Shown: one piece after another, positions 8,001 to 16,811 of the stretch | Numbering within the stretch: position 1 is the stretch's first letter | How the letters are laid out: every line of letters starts with the position of its first letter | NCBI GenBank assembly: GCA_030644725.1 | Contig: CP130629.1 | Coordinates: 310,001 to 374,000, forward strand | DNA length: 64,000 nt | Origin: Candidatus Electrothrix communis | Lineage (GTDB): Bacteria > Desulfobacterota > Desulfobulbia > Desulfobulbales > Desulfobulbaceae | Direction: 5' to 3' | Translations under genes and position numbers: made by a program | The notes under the pieces: model-generated | What the model was told of the DNA's origin: nothing | Seen by the model: the letters and a program-made list of their open reading frames with translations, nothing else | Databases searched by the model: none

Positions 8001-10049
8001 TATGCTGAATTAGCGATTGATACGGCAAAAAGTGCTGGAGATAGGCTTCAGGAGGGGACTGCGTATGGCGGTTATAGTATTACCTTGCTTATGTTGAATC
8101 GCCCTCGAAAAGGATTGGAGTACTCTAAAAAAAGCATACAGATGCTCAGGGGATTGAGCGAATACTGGGACCTGGGGGTTGCCTATGCTTTTAGAATTCA
8201 GCATTGTCTGTTGACTGGGAAATTAACCGAGGCATTGACTGTCAGTGAAGAATTTGTTGTCTTGGCAACTGAAGCGCAGGTTCCCCAGAATATAGGATGG
8301 GCTTTAATGGCAAAAGGAAAAGCTCTTGCCATGATTGGGGATGCAAACGACAAGACTATCGAGGAGGTCAAAGAAAGTGTTTTTTTGATGGAGAAAACAA
8401 GGGACATGGCAAATATTCTTTTTGCGTTGTCGGCCCTGTCTTTAATTTATTTACGGCAAAAAGAATATGATAAGGCGATAGAAACCATAGAGAAAGTGAT
8501 GCGCAGGTTCCCTACTCATTACAGTAATGGTGTATGGACGCTGGATTTATTTCCTCTTGGGGCTCAGGTTTACCTTGATGCTGTTACCCATCTAGCAAAA
8601 CTTTCAGAGAATAAACGACGGGAGTATCTTAGGCGGGCTCGGTGGTTTTGTAAAAAATCAATGAAGTGGAGCAAGAAATTTAAATTCATTCTCGGGTGGT
8701 CGTACCAGGTCAACGGTACGTATGAGTGGGTTATTGGAAGAAAAAAGGAGGCCTTGTATAATTGGGAAAGCGGTATAGCATTTCTCCGCGAACATACAGA
8801 GGATACGTATCGACTTGGCTATATTCTTATGGAAATGGGAAACTTTCTTATTGATGAGAAGGAGGGCGTCTATAGAGATATAGCAAAACGCCATCTTGCA
8901 GAGTCCCAAAATATTTTTAAGGATATAGGAGCGGAAGCTGATTGCCAGATTATCCCCGAATTATTAGGCGTTCAGGAGGCCACGCCTTCAGCTCAGGAAG
9001 TTTTTCACGAGCAGGAGACAAGTCCTCAACAGCGTTTTAGCTCGGAAAGAAAAATTATGACGGCCTTGGAAACCAGTCGCTACCTCAGTTCGATTCTTGA
9101 TTTGGATGAGCTGCTGGAAAAAATAATGGATAAGGCCATAGAGTTGCTTGGGGCAGAAAAAGGAATTTTGTTCCTGTATCCTGAAGATCGAAATCAGCCG
9201 CAGGAACTGGAAGTGCGAGTTGCACGAAATGTGGAGTGTGTTGAGAACGAAAAAGATACGTTTTTTACAAGTCAAAGTATTATCAGAAAGGTTGAAAAGG
9301 AAAAAAAGCCACTTATTATTGAAGATGCTGTAACGGATGATATTTTCAAGGAGCAATCTAGCGTTATTAACTATGCGTTGCGCTCCGTGCTCTGCGTTCC
9401 GATCCAGCATAGAAATATTCTGCTCGGCGTGATTTATCTTGATAATGGTATGATCAGCGGCTTGTTTAATAGAGAGGATCTCTGGGTTTTGGAATTAATT
9501 TCCAGTCAGGCCGGTGTATCAATAGAGAATGCCCGTTTGTTTAAGCAATCGGTTATGGATGCCCTGACAGGAATATATAATCGAGCCTATTTTGATAATT
9601 TTTTACTCCATTCTGTGCAAGAGGCCCGCGAGGAACGCGAACCCTTGAGCCTCATTCTTATTGATGTCGATAAGTTTAAGATATTTAATGACACGTATGG
9701 CCATCAGGTTGGCGATATTGTCTTGCAGAGTGTTGCCCAGGAAATTAGTAATAACGTCGGAAAGGATGATGTGGCAGCTCGTTACGGAGGAGATGAATTC
9801 GTCGTTATTTTGCCCGGTTCAAGAAAAGATAATGCTGGTAGGGTCGGGAGAAAAATTAACAGGGCGGTTCAGGAACGTATCGTTCAGCATAAAATGAACA
9901 GTGGGAAAATAGAACAATTATGCATTACTGTCAGTGTTGGGGTGGCTGAATTGACAGGTGATGATAGAACAGAGTTGGTCGAGAATGCAGATCAGGCCTT
10001 GTATCAGGTGAAGGAGCTTGGGCGTAATTGTGTTGTTGTTTGGGAATAA
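5079..10049 (+). CDS. Ser/Thr kinase - AAA ATPase - TPR - GAF - GGDEF signalling protein
   Basis: A 1656-residue soluble multidomain protein. Residues about 34-305 form an intact Hanks-type kinase: Gly loop LGKGGMSVVY (40-49), Lys63 in VALK, HRDVKPSN (about 157-164), DFGLA (about 180), SPE. A large NTPase follows, with Walker A GGEPGVGKT (about 354-362) and Walker B ILFLDDLQWAD (about 483-493). Residues about 720-1290 are TPR-like helices, about 1325-1490 a GAF domain, and about 1495-1656 a GGDEF domain with intact RYGGDEF (about 1567-1573). The allosteric I-site RxxD is absent (GKDD at that place), so product inhibition is not expected. Known relatives combine kinase-ATPase sensing with c-di-GMP output; the stimulus is unknown. 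Start is GTG 5079 or ATG 5082, with no strong ribosome site. No transmembrane helix is seen. Confidence 0.92.
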   Translation: MMFLPHNQRAGSIEHYAEFMLNTLHENELVDDRYLILNKLGKGGMSVVYRALDKEDDKEVALKFLNPVNTLPYLELVVKFRNEVKVISKLDHPNIIKFHAAGDYNDIPYLVTEVLEGDSLAGLLKKGIKFSVNEALALVGKVAEALHCVHSHNIIHRDVKPSNIFVVNSATEQPEIKLLDFGLAHIMELSNFEKNDNMAGTFSYMSPEATGIIRKQLDERSDLYSVGVILYYLLTGQFPFQSSTAAELLHQIAAMRAVPLHHLNPHLADVIVHIVNRLLAKDQDERYQSANGLLYDIKRYLNDERNFTIGDGDSNEIRLSYQTKLVGREEELTMIKGLINKAARKQGGVCLIGGEPGVGKTRLVKAIKEYVYIRGYNKGEIFIESHCMAQEKKVPYQAFKHALDEFIQKVTTAGVQERSLETKRIKELAGELGTILIRLNPNLKDLLGSVPELPPLEPEKENIRFTITAAHFICNLIREDQVGILFLDDLQWADEGSLRLLEHISAHISISTSNLLILGTYRTNEVDETHGLSRIKRTAKVRGDAVTDLQIKPLSYDRVMNMVANLLKEKNEQVHAFAKYISDKAEGNPFFTITLVKEIVEQKAIVWEQGICTVDQEKINRLHLPNNILDMMLLRTKDIPQGLEDLLEISAVIGKEFRLYLLYRLIDKEHVAVLQLIDQAVKRNLLEYSLSDRGKVRFAHDRIREAFLARISDQKRAEYHLRVAWFLLEHYKGQEKEILFELTYHLMEGGDEENGLQYALLAGAKAKNNHAHQDAIAYYIYVKDILDRKGDKTEVYTVLLENLGESYRLIGKFEQSLIILKECESLIPEIKTIEKSRVLSKMGDTLFEKGEVEKSFSALEQTLRLSGIKVPQSTLAVSFKLLFELTVQFLHASLPKIFLRANKNLATREDVIVLRVLNRLYKWYFFKDMKKSLYCHLKCLNLAEKAGSCSELIYCYMLGGIIWASIPWKSRSLRYAELAIDTAKSAGDRLQEGTAYGGYSITLLMLNRPRKGLEYSKKSIQMLRGLSEYWDLGVAYAFRIQHCLLTGKLTEALTVSEEFVVLATEAQVPQNIGWALMAKGKALAMIGDANDKTIEEVKESVFLMEKTRDMANILFALSALSLIYLRQKEYDKAIETIEKVMRRFPTHYSNGVWTLDLFPLGAQVYLDAVTHLAKLSENKRREYLRRARWFCKKSMKWSKKFKFILGWSYQVNGTYEWVIGRKKEALYNWESGIAFLREHTEDTYRLGYILMEMGNFLIDEKEGVYRDIAKRHLAESQNIFKDIGAEADCQIIPELLGVQEATPSAQEVFHEQETSPQQRFSSERKIMTALETSRYLSSILDLDELLEKIMDKAIELLGAEKGILFLYPEDRNQPQELEVRVARNVECVENEKDTFFTSQSIIRKVEKEKKPLIIEDAVTDDIFKEQSSVINYALRSVLCVPIQHRNILLGVIYLDNGMISGLFNREDLWVLELISSQAGVSIENARLFKQSVMDALTGIYNRAYFDNFLLHSVQEAREEREPLSLILIDVDKFKIFNDTYGHQVGDIVLQSVAQEISNNVGKDDVAARYGGDEFVVILPGSRKDNAGRVGRKINRAVQERIVQHKMNSGKIEQLCITVSVGVAELTGDDRTELVENADQALYQVKELGRNCVVVWE

Positions 10050-10069
10050 CGAATTCTTTCCAGGCGTTT

Positions 10070-11122
10070 TTAGGATTGTATAATTCCCGATCCAACCACC
10101 ATATCCTCCTGATACAGGACAGCGAATTGTCCCGGAGTCACTGCCCGCTGAGGTTCTTGAAATCGAATCCGCCAATTTCCGTTCTCGACAGGATTGACCT
10201 CTGCCTCAGCAGCCTGATGGCGCGAACGAAGCTGCACCTTGCCTTGCCAGGGAATTGGTAACTCCAACTGCCATTGCATATTAGAGAGGAGGAGTTCCCG
10301 CTGAAAGAGCTCGTCATTCTTTCCGATAATGACTCGGTTGTTTTTCGCATCAAGCCCGATCACATACCAAGGTGTTGCATCCGGTATGCCTAAGCCTCTC
10401 CGCTGCCCCACGGTGTATTTCCAGCTTCCTTGGTGGCTGCCCAGCACCCTGCCGTCCTTGGTGACAATCTCTCCTCTCATGCTCTTCATTCCCTGTTCGG
10501 AAAGAAAGGCCGCCAAGTTCTGATGAACAAGAAAACAGACATCCTGACTTTCATCACCGCCGAATTGGGTAAATCCGAAGTCCTGAGCCTGGAGGAAAAT
10601 GTCTTTTTTGCAATAATCAGCCAAGGGAAAAAGAGTGTGTTGAAGCTGTTGCGAAGAAAGGCGACAAAGAAAGTAGGATTGATCCTTTGTCGGATCTTTG
10701 CCTCGTCGGAGAAGAGCGGTGCCGTTTATATCGTCTACCTGATGTATGCCCGCATAATGGCCGGTGGCAGCCTTGTCCATGCCCTGAGCAAGCATAGCCT
10801 CGGTGAGCAGACCGAATTTAATCTCTCGGTTGCAGACGACACAGGGGTTCGGGGTTCGGCCTTGGCAATAAGAATCTGTGAAATAGGCAATGATCCTTTT
10901 TTTGAATTCCTCCTCCATCTCCACCAAATGCAAGGGGATATTGAGACGATCAGCAGCCTTCTGTACTTTGCAAATCTGCTCATCAAGGCCGGGCAGCGGG
11001 AGCTTCATGAAAAAACCATGTACAGAAAAACCCTGTTCAAGCAGAATTGCAGCGGTAACCGTGGAGTCAACACCGCCGCTCATGGCAACGCCGACGGTGC
11101 AGGGGCGTGTTAGGTCAGTCAT
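10070..11122 (-). CDS. mnmA: tRNA-uridine 2-sulfurtransferase MnmA
   Basis: MnmA adds sulfur to U34 of tRNA-Lys, -Glu and -Gln in the cytoplasm. The 350-residue protein has the PP-loop SGGVDS (residues 15-20), the nucleophile in NPCVVCNREIKFG (Cys94) and the second cysteine in SQDVCFL (about residue 195), then the C-terminal beta-barrel with GQFAVLY. Length and motifs match the family. The gene is convergent with the kinase gene (20 bases apart) and lies 29 bases downstream of manC on the same strand, so it may be co-transcribed with the sugar genes. Confidence 0.97.
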   Translation of the reverse strand: MTDLTRPCTVGVAMSGGVDSTVTAAILLEQGFSVHGFFMKLPLPGLDEQICKVQKAADRLNIPLHLVEMEEEFKKRIIAYFTDSYCQGRTPNPCVVCNREIKFGLLTEAMLAQGMDKAATGHYAGIHQVDDINGTALLRRGKDPTKDQSYFLCRLSSQQLQHTLFPLADYCKKDIFLQAQDFGFTQFGGDESQDVCFLVHQNLAAFLSEQGMKSMRGEIVTKDGRVLGSHQGSWKYTVGQRRGLGIPDATPWYVIGLDAKNNRVIIGKNDELFQRELLLSNMQWQLELPIPWQGKVQLRSRHQAAEAEVNPVENGNWRIRFQEPQRAVTPGQFAVLYQEDMVVGSGIIQS

Positions 11123-11151
11123 AGCTTGTAGCAGGCTCAGAGGTTAGAGGC

Positions 11152-12558
11152 TTAGATGTTTCGACCGTATTCATCATCAAAACGAACAATGTCGTCTTCT
11201 CCGAGATAGCTTCCGATCTGGATCTCAATCAGCTCCAGCGGGATTACACCGGGGTTCTCCAGTCGATGGGTGGTTCCGAGGGGGATATAGGTTGATTCGT
11301 CTTCCCGGAGCAGAATTTCCCGCTCGCCGTTTTCTACCCGAGCAGTGCCCCGTACCACTACCCAGTGTTCGTGGCGATGATGGTGCATCTGGGAAGAAAG
11401 GCGGGCCCCAGGGTTCACAGTGATACGTTTGATTTGGAAACGATCGTAGATTTCCAGGGTGGTATAACTGCCCCAGGGACGAAAGACGGTGCGATGGCTG
11501 TGAAATTCTGTCCGGTTTTGTTTTTTCAGTTTATTGACAATTTTTTTCACATCCTGAGCGCGATCCAGCGGGGCGATCAGGACGGCATCCGAGGTCTCCA
11601 CCACCAAGGTGTCCCGCAGGCCGATCGCAGCCACCAAGGTGTCTTCGGAACGGATAAGGCAGTTTTCAACGTCTTCAAGGAGCACATCGCCGCTGATTAC
11701 ATTACCTTTGGGATCTTTCTCCGTAATCTCCCAGAGTGCGCTCCAGGAGCCGATATCATTCCACCCGAAATCAGCCTCAACCACAACTGCTTGGCTTGTT
11801 TTTTCCATCAGGGCATAATCAACTGAGTCAGCCGGGCTTTGCTGCATGGCCTTTGGATCAAAGCGGAAAAATACACCGTCAGGAGTCCCTTTTTTGACCG
11901 CCTTTTTCATGCAGGTCACGATGTCAGGGGCATACTCGTCTAGTTCGGCAAGGAGTAGATTGACCGGGAAGGCAAACATACCACTGTTCCAGAAGTAGTT
12001 GCTGTCGGCAATGTACTGTTCCGCTGTTGCCAGATCCGGTTTTTCCACAAAGGATTGCACAGCATGCTTTTCTCCTCTGCGGATATAGCCGTATCCGGTC
12101 TCGGGGCGATCCGGTACAATACCGAAGGTGGCCAGCTTGCCTTGCTTGGCAAGTTTTTTGGCCCGTGTTACGGCCTTGATAAAATCATCCGGACGGGCAA
12201 TGAGATGGTCTGCTGGCAAGACGAGCAAAAGAATGTCTTTTTCGCTGTGTTTTTGTGCAAACAGGGCAGCGCCACAGACTGCCGGAGCTGTGTCTTTGCC
12301 TAAGGGCTCAAGGAGGAGCTGATACTCTGGAAACAGATTCAGTTCTTCGACTTGGGTCCGGGTTAGGAAACGGTGTTCTTCGCCCACCACAATAAGAGGG
12401 GGCAGGGCATCTGGTATCAGGCTGACGCGGATGAGGGTCGTTTGCAGGAGGGAATACTCTCCGATCAGACTGAGGAGCTGTTTTGGGTACAGCTCTCTGG
12501 AAAGGGGCCAAAGACGGGTGCCGGTGCCGCCTGCAAGAATAACGGGCTGGATTTGCAT
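11152..12558 (-). CDS. manC: Mannose-1-phosphate guanylyltransferase / mannose-6-phosphate isomerase
   Basis: Bifunctional type II enzyme that makes GDP-mannose and isomerises fructose-6-P to mannose-6-P for surface polysaccharide. The 468 residues hold the nucleotidyltransferase signature GGTGTRLWPLSRELYPKQ (10-27), FVEKP, and a C-terminal cupin isomerase domain starting near RPWGSY with the metal-binding MHHHRHEHW. All parts appear intact. It follows manB (12697-14070) on the same strand, across a 138-base gap that contains a 30-base palindrome. Confidence 0.95.
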   Translation of the reverse strand: MQIQPVILAGGTGTRLWPLSRELYPKQLLSLIGEYSLLQTTLIRVSLIPDALPPLIVVGEEHRFLTRTQVEELNLFPEYQLLLEPLGKDTAPAVCGAALFAQKHSEKDILLLVLPADHLIARPDDFIKAVTRAKKLAKQGKLATFGIVPDRPETGYGYIRRGEKHAVQSFVEKPDLATAEQYIADSNYFWNSGMFAFPVNLLLAELDEYAPDIVTCMKKAVKKGTPDGVFFRFDPKAMQQSPADSVDYALMEKTSQAVVVEADFGWNDIGSWSALWEITEKDPKGNVISGDVLLEDVENCLIRSEDTLVAAIGLRDTLVVETSDAVLIAPLDRAQDVKKIVNKLKKQNRTEFHSHRTVFRPWGSYTTLEIYDRFQIKRITVNPGARLSSQMHHHRHEHWVVVRGTARVENGEREILLREDESTYIPLGTTHRLENPGVIPLELIEIQIGSYLGEDDIVRFDDEYGRNI

Positions 12559-12605
12559 GGTGTTGTGAAATTTATATTATGAAATTATAAGATGTTGGCG
12601 AATTT

Positions 12606-12635
12606 TGTAGGGACACGGCATGCCGTGTCCCTACA
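12606..12635. repeat. Perfect 30-base palindrome between manB and manC
   Basis: The left arm TGTAGGGACACGGCA is followed directly by its exact reverse complement, so the whole 30 bases read the same on both strands. A shorter piece of the GTAGGGGCAGG family (GGGCAGGCACAGGGG...) follows at about 12653-12679. As RNA it would form a long hairpin between two co-directional genes and could stabilise or attenuate the message. Confidence 0.85.
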
Positions 12636-12696
12636 GAAAACCTTAATATTTCAGGGCAGGCACAGGGGTTTGCCCCTTCAGTGTATCGTTTTTTTA

Positions 12697-14070
12697 CTAC
12701 GCCCTGATCAAGGCCAGCAGCTCCTCTGTTTTTTTCTGCAAGAGCATTGTGTCAGCACGAGTTTCCACATTAAGGCGCAGGACCGGCTCGGTGTTGGATT
12801 TGCGGAGATTGAAGCGGAATTCTGGGTAAGAAACAGAGAGTCCGTCTGTGTAATTTCTCTCGCCGTCGCTGTATTGTTCTTCCACCTGCTGCAATGTTGC
12901 ATCCGGATCACCCACTGTGGAGTTAATCTCGCCGCTGACCGGATAGGCCAGCATTCGTTCATCAACCAGAGCGGATAAGCTGGTTTTCTGCTGGCAGATC
13001 AACTGGACGACCAGCAGCCAAGGCAGCATGCCAGAGTCACAATAACCAAAGTCCTGGAAATAATGATGGGCAGACATCTCGCCCCCATAGACGGCCTCTT
13101 CCTGTCGCATGGCCTCTTTGATAAAGGCATGGCCGGTTTTAGTCATAACCGCCTTACCGCCTGCGGCCTGAACAATTCCCTGGGTGTTCCAGATCAGCCT
13201 GGGGTCATGGAGGATTGTCGCTCCGGGATGGCGTTTGAGCATTGCCGCAGCCAGTAAACCGACAATATAATATCCTTCGATAAAACGTCCGTTTTCATCA
13301 AAAAAGAAGCAGCGATCAGCGTCTCCATCCCAGGCCAGGCCGAGGTCTGCTCCATGTTCGCGCACGGCCTGAGCTGTTTCTTCCCGATTTTCGGGGAGCA
13401 GGGGATTGGGTACGCCCTTAGGGAAACTGCCGTCTGGTTCGTGGTTGAGCTTGATAAAGTTGACAGGGAGATGTTGCTCCAAAAGATCAATGACCGGCCC
13501 GGCGCAACCGTTGCCTGCGTTGACAACGATTTTCAGCGGTTGTAAGGCGTCTTTGTCGATGGAGGAGAGCAGGTGTGAAATATATTTATATTTATTCGGC
13601 ATTTTGCTATGCCGTCCGATATGATCCGGCTGCTCTGGGAGGGTGCTGTTGTACCAGTCCTCGGAGGCTGCGTTTTTTGCCACTTCAAGCAGGCCGGAAT
13701 CCGAAGACATGGGCCGGGCACCCCGTGAAACAAATTTCATCCCGTTGTAGTCAGATGGGTTATGACTGGCCGTAACCATGATGCCGCCGTCCACCCCGTC
13801 GCCCTCTCCCTGAAAGGCGGCAAAATAGATCTCTTCTGTGCAGCACAGGCCGATATCGACAACATCAATGCCCGCTTTAGTGAGTACCTGGCAGAGGTTC
13901 TCGTTGATTCCCGGACTGGACAGGCGAATATCATGCCCTATAACGACCTTACCTGCATCAATCTGTCGGCAGAAGGCCAGCCCGATACGAGCGGCAATAT
14001 CCTTATTGAGCTCCTCCGGCACACGTCCCCGGACGTCATAGGCTGTAAAACATTTGAGCGGTTCCGACAT
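12697..14070 (-). CDS. manB: Phosphomannomutase / phosphoglucomutase
   Basis: Cytoplasmic phosphohexomutase that interconverts hexose-6-P and hexose-1-P, feeding the neighbouring guanylyltransferase. The 457 residues show the phosphoserine loop TASHNPSDYNGMKF (Ser near residue 101), the metal site DGDADR (about 248-253), the sugar-binding GGEMSAHHYF and the C-terminal phosphate loop with RKSNTEP. This is the AlgC/ManB type. Divergent from rfbA. Confidence 0.94.
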   Translation of the reverse strand: MSEPLKCFTAYDVRGRVPEELNKDIAARIGLAFCRQIDAGKVVIGHDIRLSSPGINENLCQVLTKAGIDVVDIGLCCTEEIYFAAFQGEGDGVDGGIMVTASHNPSDYNGMKFVSRGARPMSSDSGLLEVAKNAASEDWYNSTLPEQPDHIGRHSKMPNKYKYISHLLSSIDKDALQPLKIVVNAGNGCAGPVIDLLEQHLPVNFIKLNHEPDGSFPKGVPNPLLPENREETAQAVREHGADLGLAWDGDADRCFFFDENGRFIEGYYIVGLLAAAMLKRHPGATILHDPRLIWNTQGIVQAAGGKAVMTKTGHAFIKEAMRQEEAVYGGEMSAHHYFQDFGYCDSGMLPWLLVVQLICQQKTSLSALVDERMLAYPVSGEINSTVGDPDATLQQVEEQYSDGERNYTDGLSVSYPEFRFNLRKSNTEPVLRLNVETRADTMLLQKKTEELLALIRA

Positions 14071-14119
14071 AGCTGACCTCTAGTATCTGGTGGAATGGAA
14101 ATCTTTTACCAAACAAATT

Positions 14120-14148
14120 TTGAACAACAAAAATAAATACGTTATACT
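14120..14148 (+). promoter_or_regulatory. Sigma-70 promoter for rfbA-rfbD
   Basis: A TTGAAC -35 box and a TATACT -10 box are separated by 17 bases, a near-consensus housekeeping promoter facing rfbA. The predicted transcript would carry a leader of about 110 bases. Confidence 0.6.
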
Positions 14149-14265
14149 GAAGCTTAATATTTGCTTAATCTTTGAGCAACAAGAAAGGTAATGAGTTAAT
14201 TCATATCATAGAATCAGCCCCTGAGGCAAGTAGCAAGTGCTTTTCAGGAGGCTTCGGAGAAATAT

Positions 14266-15159
14266 ATGAAAGGTATTCTTCTTGCAGGCGGATCCGGGAC
14301 GCGCCTGTATCCATTGACCAAGGTAATGAGCAAACAGCTGATTCCTGTCTACGACAAACCTATGATCTATTACCCGCTTTCCGTTCTTATGCTGGCCGGA
14401 ATCCGGGACATCCTGATTATTTCCACGCCAAGTGATTTGCCCAGGTTTATCGAACTCTTCGGAGATGGAGGACAGCTCGGCCTGAATATTTCCTATGCCG
14501 AACAACCCCGTCCGGAAGGTTTAGCTCAGGCATTCCTTATTGGTAAAGAGTTTATCGGCAATGAGCCGGTCGCCCTTGTCCTGGGAGATAATATCTTCTT
14601 TGGTCCTGGTTTTGCAGGGATCGTGCAGCGCTGCAGTAAACTCACAGACGGCGGAATCATCTTCGGGTATCTGGTCAAGGACCCGGAACGATACGGCGTT
14701 GTCGAATTTGATGGGGAGAGGAAAGTTATCGGGATCGAGGAAAAACCTGCAAAACCCAAATCACGCTATGCAGTACCCGGCTTGTATTTTTATGATAATT
14801 CGGTGGTGGATATTGCCGCCTCGATACAACCCTCTCCTCGCGGTGAGCTTGAGATCACAGATGTCAACTCCTGCTATCTCGAACAAGGTCAACTGAACGT
14901 GGAGTTATTAGGGCGGGGATTTTGTTGGCTGGATACAGGGACCCATGAATCCTTACAGCAGGCGTCAAGTTATGTGCAGGCAGTGCAGGAACGCCAGGGG
15001 TTGAAGATTGCCTGCGTTGAAGAAATCGCTTACCGTCAGGGGCATATATCAGCTGAGCAGGTTGCCCAGCTTGCTGCATCAATGATGAAAAATCAGTACG
15101 GTCAATATCTGATGGCGATGCTGGAAGATGAAAAACTGAAGGATGGATTGGTAGGGTAA
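14266..15159 (+). CDS. rfbA: Glucose-1-phosphate thymidylyltransferase
   Basis: Makes dTDP-glucose from dTTP and glucose-1-P, the first step of dTDP-L-rhamnose synthesis. The 297 residues start with the nucleotidyltransferase motif [17 protein letters not shown] and continue with [27 protein letters not shown] and the C-terminal dimerisation helices; length is typical (about 290). It is followed by rfbD with a one-base overlap. The dehydratase and epimerase genes (rfbB, rfbC) are not in the window. Confidence 0.96.
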   Translation: MKGILLAGGSGTRLYPLTKVMSKQLIPVYDKPMIYYPLSVLMLAGIRDILIISTPSDLPRFIELFGDGGQLGLNISYAEQPRPEGLAQAFLIGKEFIGNEPVALVLGDNIFFGPGFAGIVQRCSKLTDGGIIFGYLVKDPERYGVVEFDGERKVIGIEEKPAKPKSRYAVPGLYFYDNSVVDIAASIQPSPRGELEITDVNSCYLEQGQLNVELLGRGFCWLDTGTHESLQQASSYVQAVQERQGLKIACVEEIAYRQGHISAEQVAQLAASMMKNQYGQYLMAMLEDEKLKDGLVG

Positions 15160-16034
15160 TGAATATTCTTATAACAGGTGCAGGCGGTCAACTGGGGCAG
15201 GATTGCCTGGCGGTCATGGGCGAAGAGCATGCGGTGCATGGTCGCACCTCAGGGCAACTGGATATTACTCAGTCTGAGCAGGTGCAGCATGAAATCCAAA
15301 CGCTGCGGCCGGATGTGGTTGTTAACTGCGCTGCCTATACTGCGGTGGATACATGTGAAAGCGAGCAGGAGGCTTGTTGGGCTGTCAATGCCCACGGAGC
15401 GGCCAATCTGGCTGAAGCCTGTGCAATAGGTGGCGCTCGGCTCATCCATATCTCAACGGATTATGTCTTTTCCGGTAATAAACCTGTTCTGGAGCCGTAT
15501 ACAGAACAGGACCCTGTTGGTCCGCTGTCTGTCTACGGCAAGAGTAAACTGGCTGGTGAGCAGGCAATTGCAGACCGGATGAATGATTTTCTTATCCTGC
15601 GCACCTCCTGGCTTTACGGGATGGGCGGAAATAATTTCCTCAAGACCATGCTGCGTCTTGCAATGGCAGATCCTGAACGAACCATCCGGGTGGTTGATGA
15701 TCAGTATGGTTCGTTAACCTGGACCATGACCCTAGCTCGCCAGATCAGACAGCTGCTGGCTTCCGACCTCACCGGTATTGCCCATGCCACTGCGGAAAAA
15801 TCCAGTACCTGGTATGCAGGTGCGAAATATTTTCTTGAGTCTCTGGGGGTTGCATTTTCTCTTGAGCCCTGTGCCACCGCAGAATATCCCACCCCGGCCC
15901 ACCGTCCGGCCAATTCCATCCTGGAAAACAGCTTCCTGAAAGAGCACAAGATGAATTTGATGCAGGATTGGCAGCAAGATATTGATGCCTTTGTTGAGCT
16001 GTATCGAGATGAGCTGGTTGCTCAATTCTCCTGA
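15159..16034 (+). CDS. rfbD: dTDP-4-dehydrorhamnose reductase
   Basis: Last enzyme of dTDP-L-rhamnose synthesis, reducing the 4-keto group with NAD(P)H. The 291-residue SDR-fold protein has the nucleotide loop ITGAGGQLGQD at its start, STDYVFSG, and the catalytic YGKSKLAGE (about 126-134). It overlaps rfbA by one base (TAATG). Intact and of usual length. Confidence 0.95.
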   Translation: MNILITGAGGQLGQDCLAVMGEEHAVHGRTSGQLDITQSEQVQHEIQTLRPDVVVNCAAYTAVDTCESEQEACWAVNAHGAANLAEACAIGGARLIHISTDYVFSGNKPVLEPYTEQDPVGPLSVYGKSKLAGEQAIADRMNDFLILRTSWLYGMGGNNFLKTMLRLAMADPERTIRVVDDQYGSLTWTMTLARQIRQLLASDLTGIAHATAEKSSTWYAGAKYFLESLGVAFSLEPCATAEYPTPAHRPANSILENSFLKEHKMNLMQDWQQDIDAFVELYRDELVAQFS

Positions 16035-16306
16035 AGAGGTGTTAGGGATTCACAAAAAAGACCTTACCCCTCATGCAGGGTCCTATAGGGCGAACCTATG
16101 GTTCGCCCTGTTATACTGGGCAGACACGCAGCCCACCCACACAATTTGCACTATGTATACTCTTCCAGGTATCACTTCGTCTAGCTGATAAGGCTGTTCG
16201 CTGTCAGTAGTCACACTTTTAAATCTGCGTTGTTCATGCTTGCTTTTCTCTTTATGTTTTTTGTATCATTGCATTTTTTTTGCACGTTGTTTTTCAGGAA
16301 ACATTG
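16035..16306. other. Intergenic region with a short hairpin
   Basis: No gene is seen between rfbD and the promoter at 16307. An inverted repeat, AGGGCGAACC - TAT - GGTTCGCCCT (16087-16109), has ten perfect pairs and resembles the CGAACC arms of the genome's other palindromes. It lacks a T-run, so it is a repeat and not a clear terminator. Confidence 0.5.
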
Positions 16307-16334
16307 TTGACATGTATACATTATATGGTAGAAT
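16307..16334 (+). promoter_or_regulatory. Strong sigma-70 promoter upstream of a small membrane protein
   Basis: TTGACA and TAGAAT are separated by 16 bases. The AT-rich leader that follows contains CTAATTAGTATTAATTA (from 16339), a partly palindromic stretch that could be an operator. The leader is about 110 bases long and leads to the gene at 16450. Confidence 0.65.
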
Positions 16335-16449
16335 GATACTAATTAGTATTAATTATCAATTAGGCTCAAATGTTTAAAAAACTTTATTTTTTATGTGAAA
16401 TGGTATAAAAATATATATGTCTCTGTTGCTAGGGCGAGGAGGGTAGCAT

Positions 16450-16734
16450 ATGGTTGTTAAAAAAGATCAGCTGAATGTTAAAAAAGGGCAGGGGGTAATA
16501 AGCGTATTTGAAAAAATTCTTTTTATTGCGTTAGGTTCTCTGTCTCTAGGGTTTCTTTTTGTAACATGTTGGTTTCTCCTGACTGGTGATGAACGGATCT
16601 TTCTTCACGGCAGTCAAATCACTCCCCAGCATTTTTGCATGCTTTTTTATGTACAAAGTTTTTTTGTAGGAAGAAAATTGGGTCATGAGAACGCAGGTAA
16701 TTCTGAAGCGCAGCAACTCCTTTGGACATTTTAG
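16450..16734 (+). CDS. Small membrane protein of unknown function
   Basis: A 94-residue protein with a charged start (MVVKKDQLNVKKGQG), one clear membrane helix (about residues 22-45, FEKILFIALGSLSLGFLFVTCWFLL) and a second weaker hydrophobic stretch (FCMLFYVQSFFVG). I recognise no family. It is supported as real by a strong ribosome-binding site (GCGAGGAGGG, 7 bases before the ATG) and a near-consensus promoter at 16307. It stands alone between rfbD and the convergent cooC. Confidence 0.55.
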   Translation: MVVKKDQLNVKKGQGVISVFEKILFIALGSLSLGFLFVTCWFLLTGDERIFLHGSQITPQHFCMLFYVQSFFVGRKLGHENAGNSEAQQLLWTF

Positions 16735-16811
16735 TCGCTTGACTTACCCCGCCTAGTATTCGATCTGCACGGTGAGTACCAACCTCTTCGCCGTTTCAGC
16801 ACGTTTTTTCC

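Noticed and set aside
10430-11113. 227-codon plus-strand frame opposite mnmA
   Set aside because: Antisense to intact mnmA, no family motifs.
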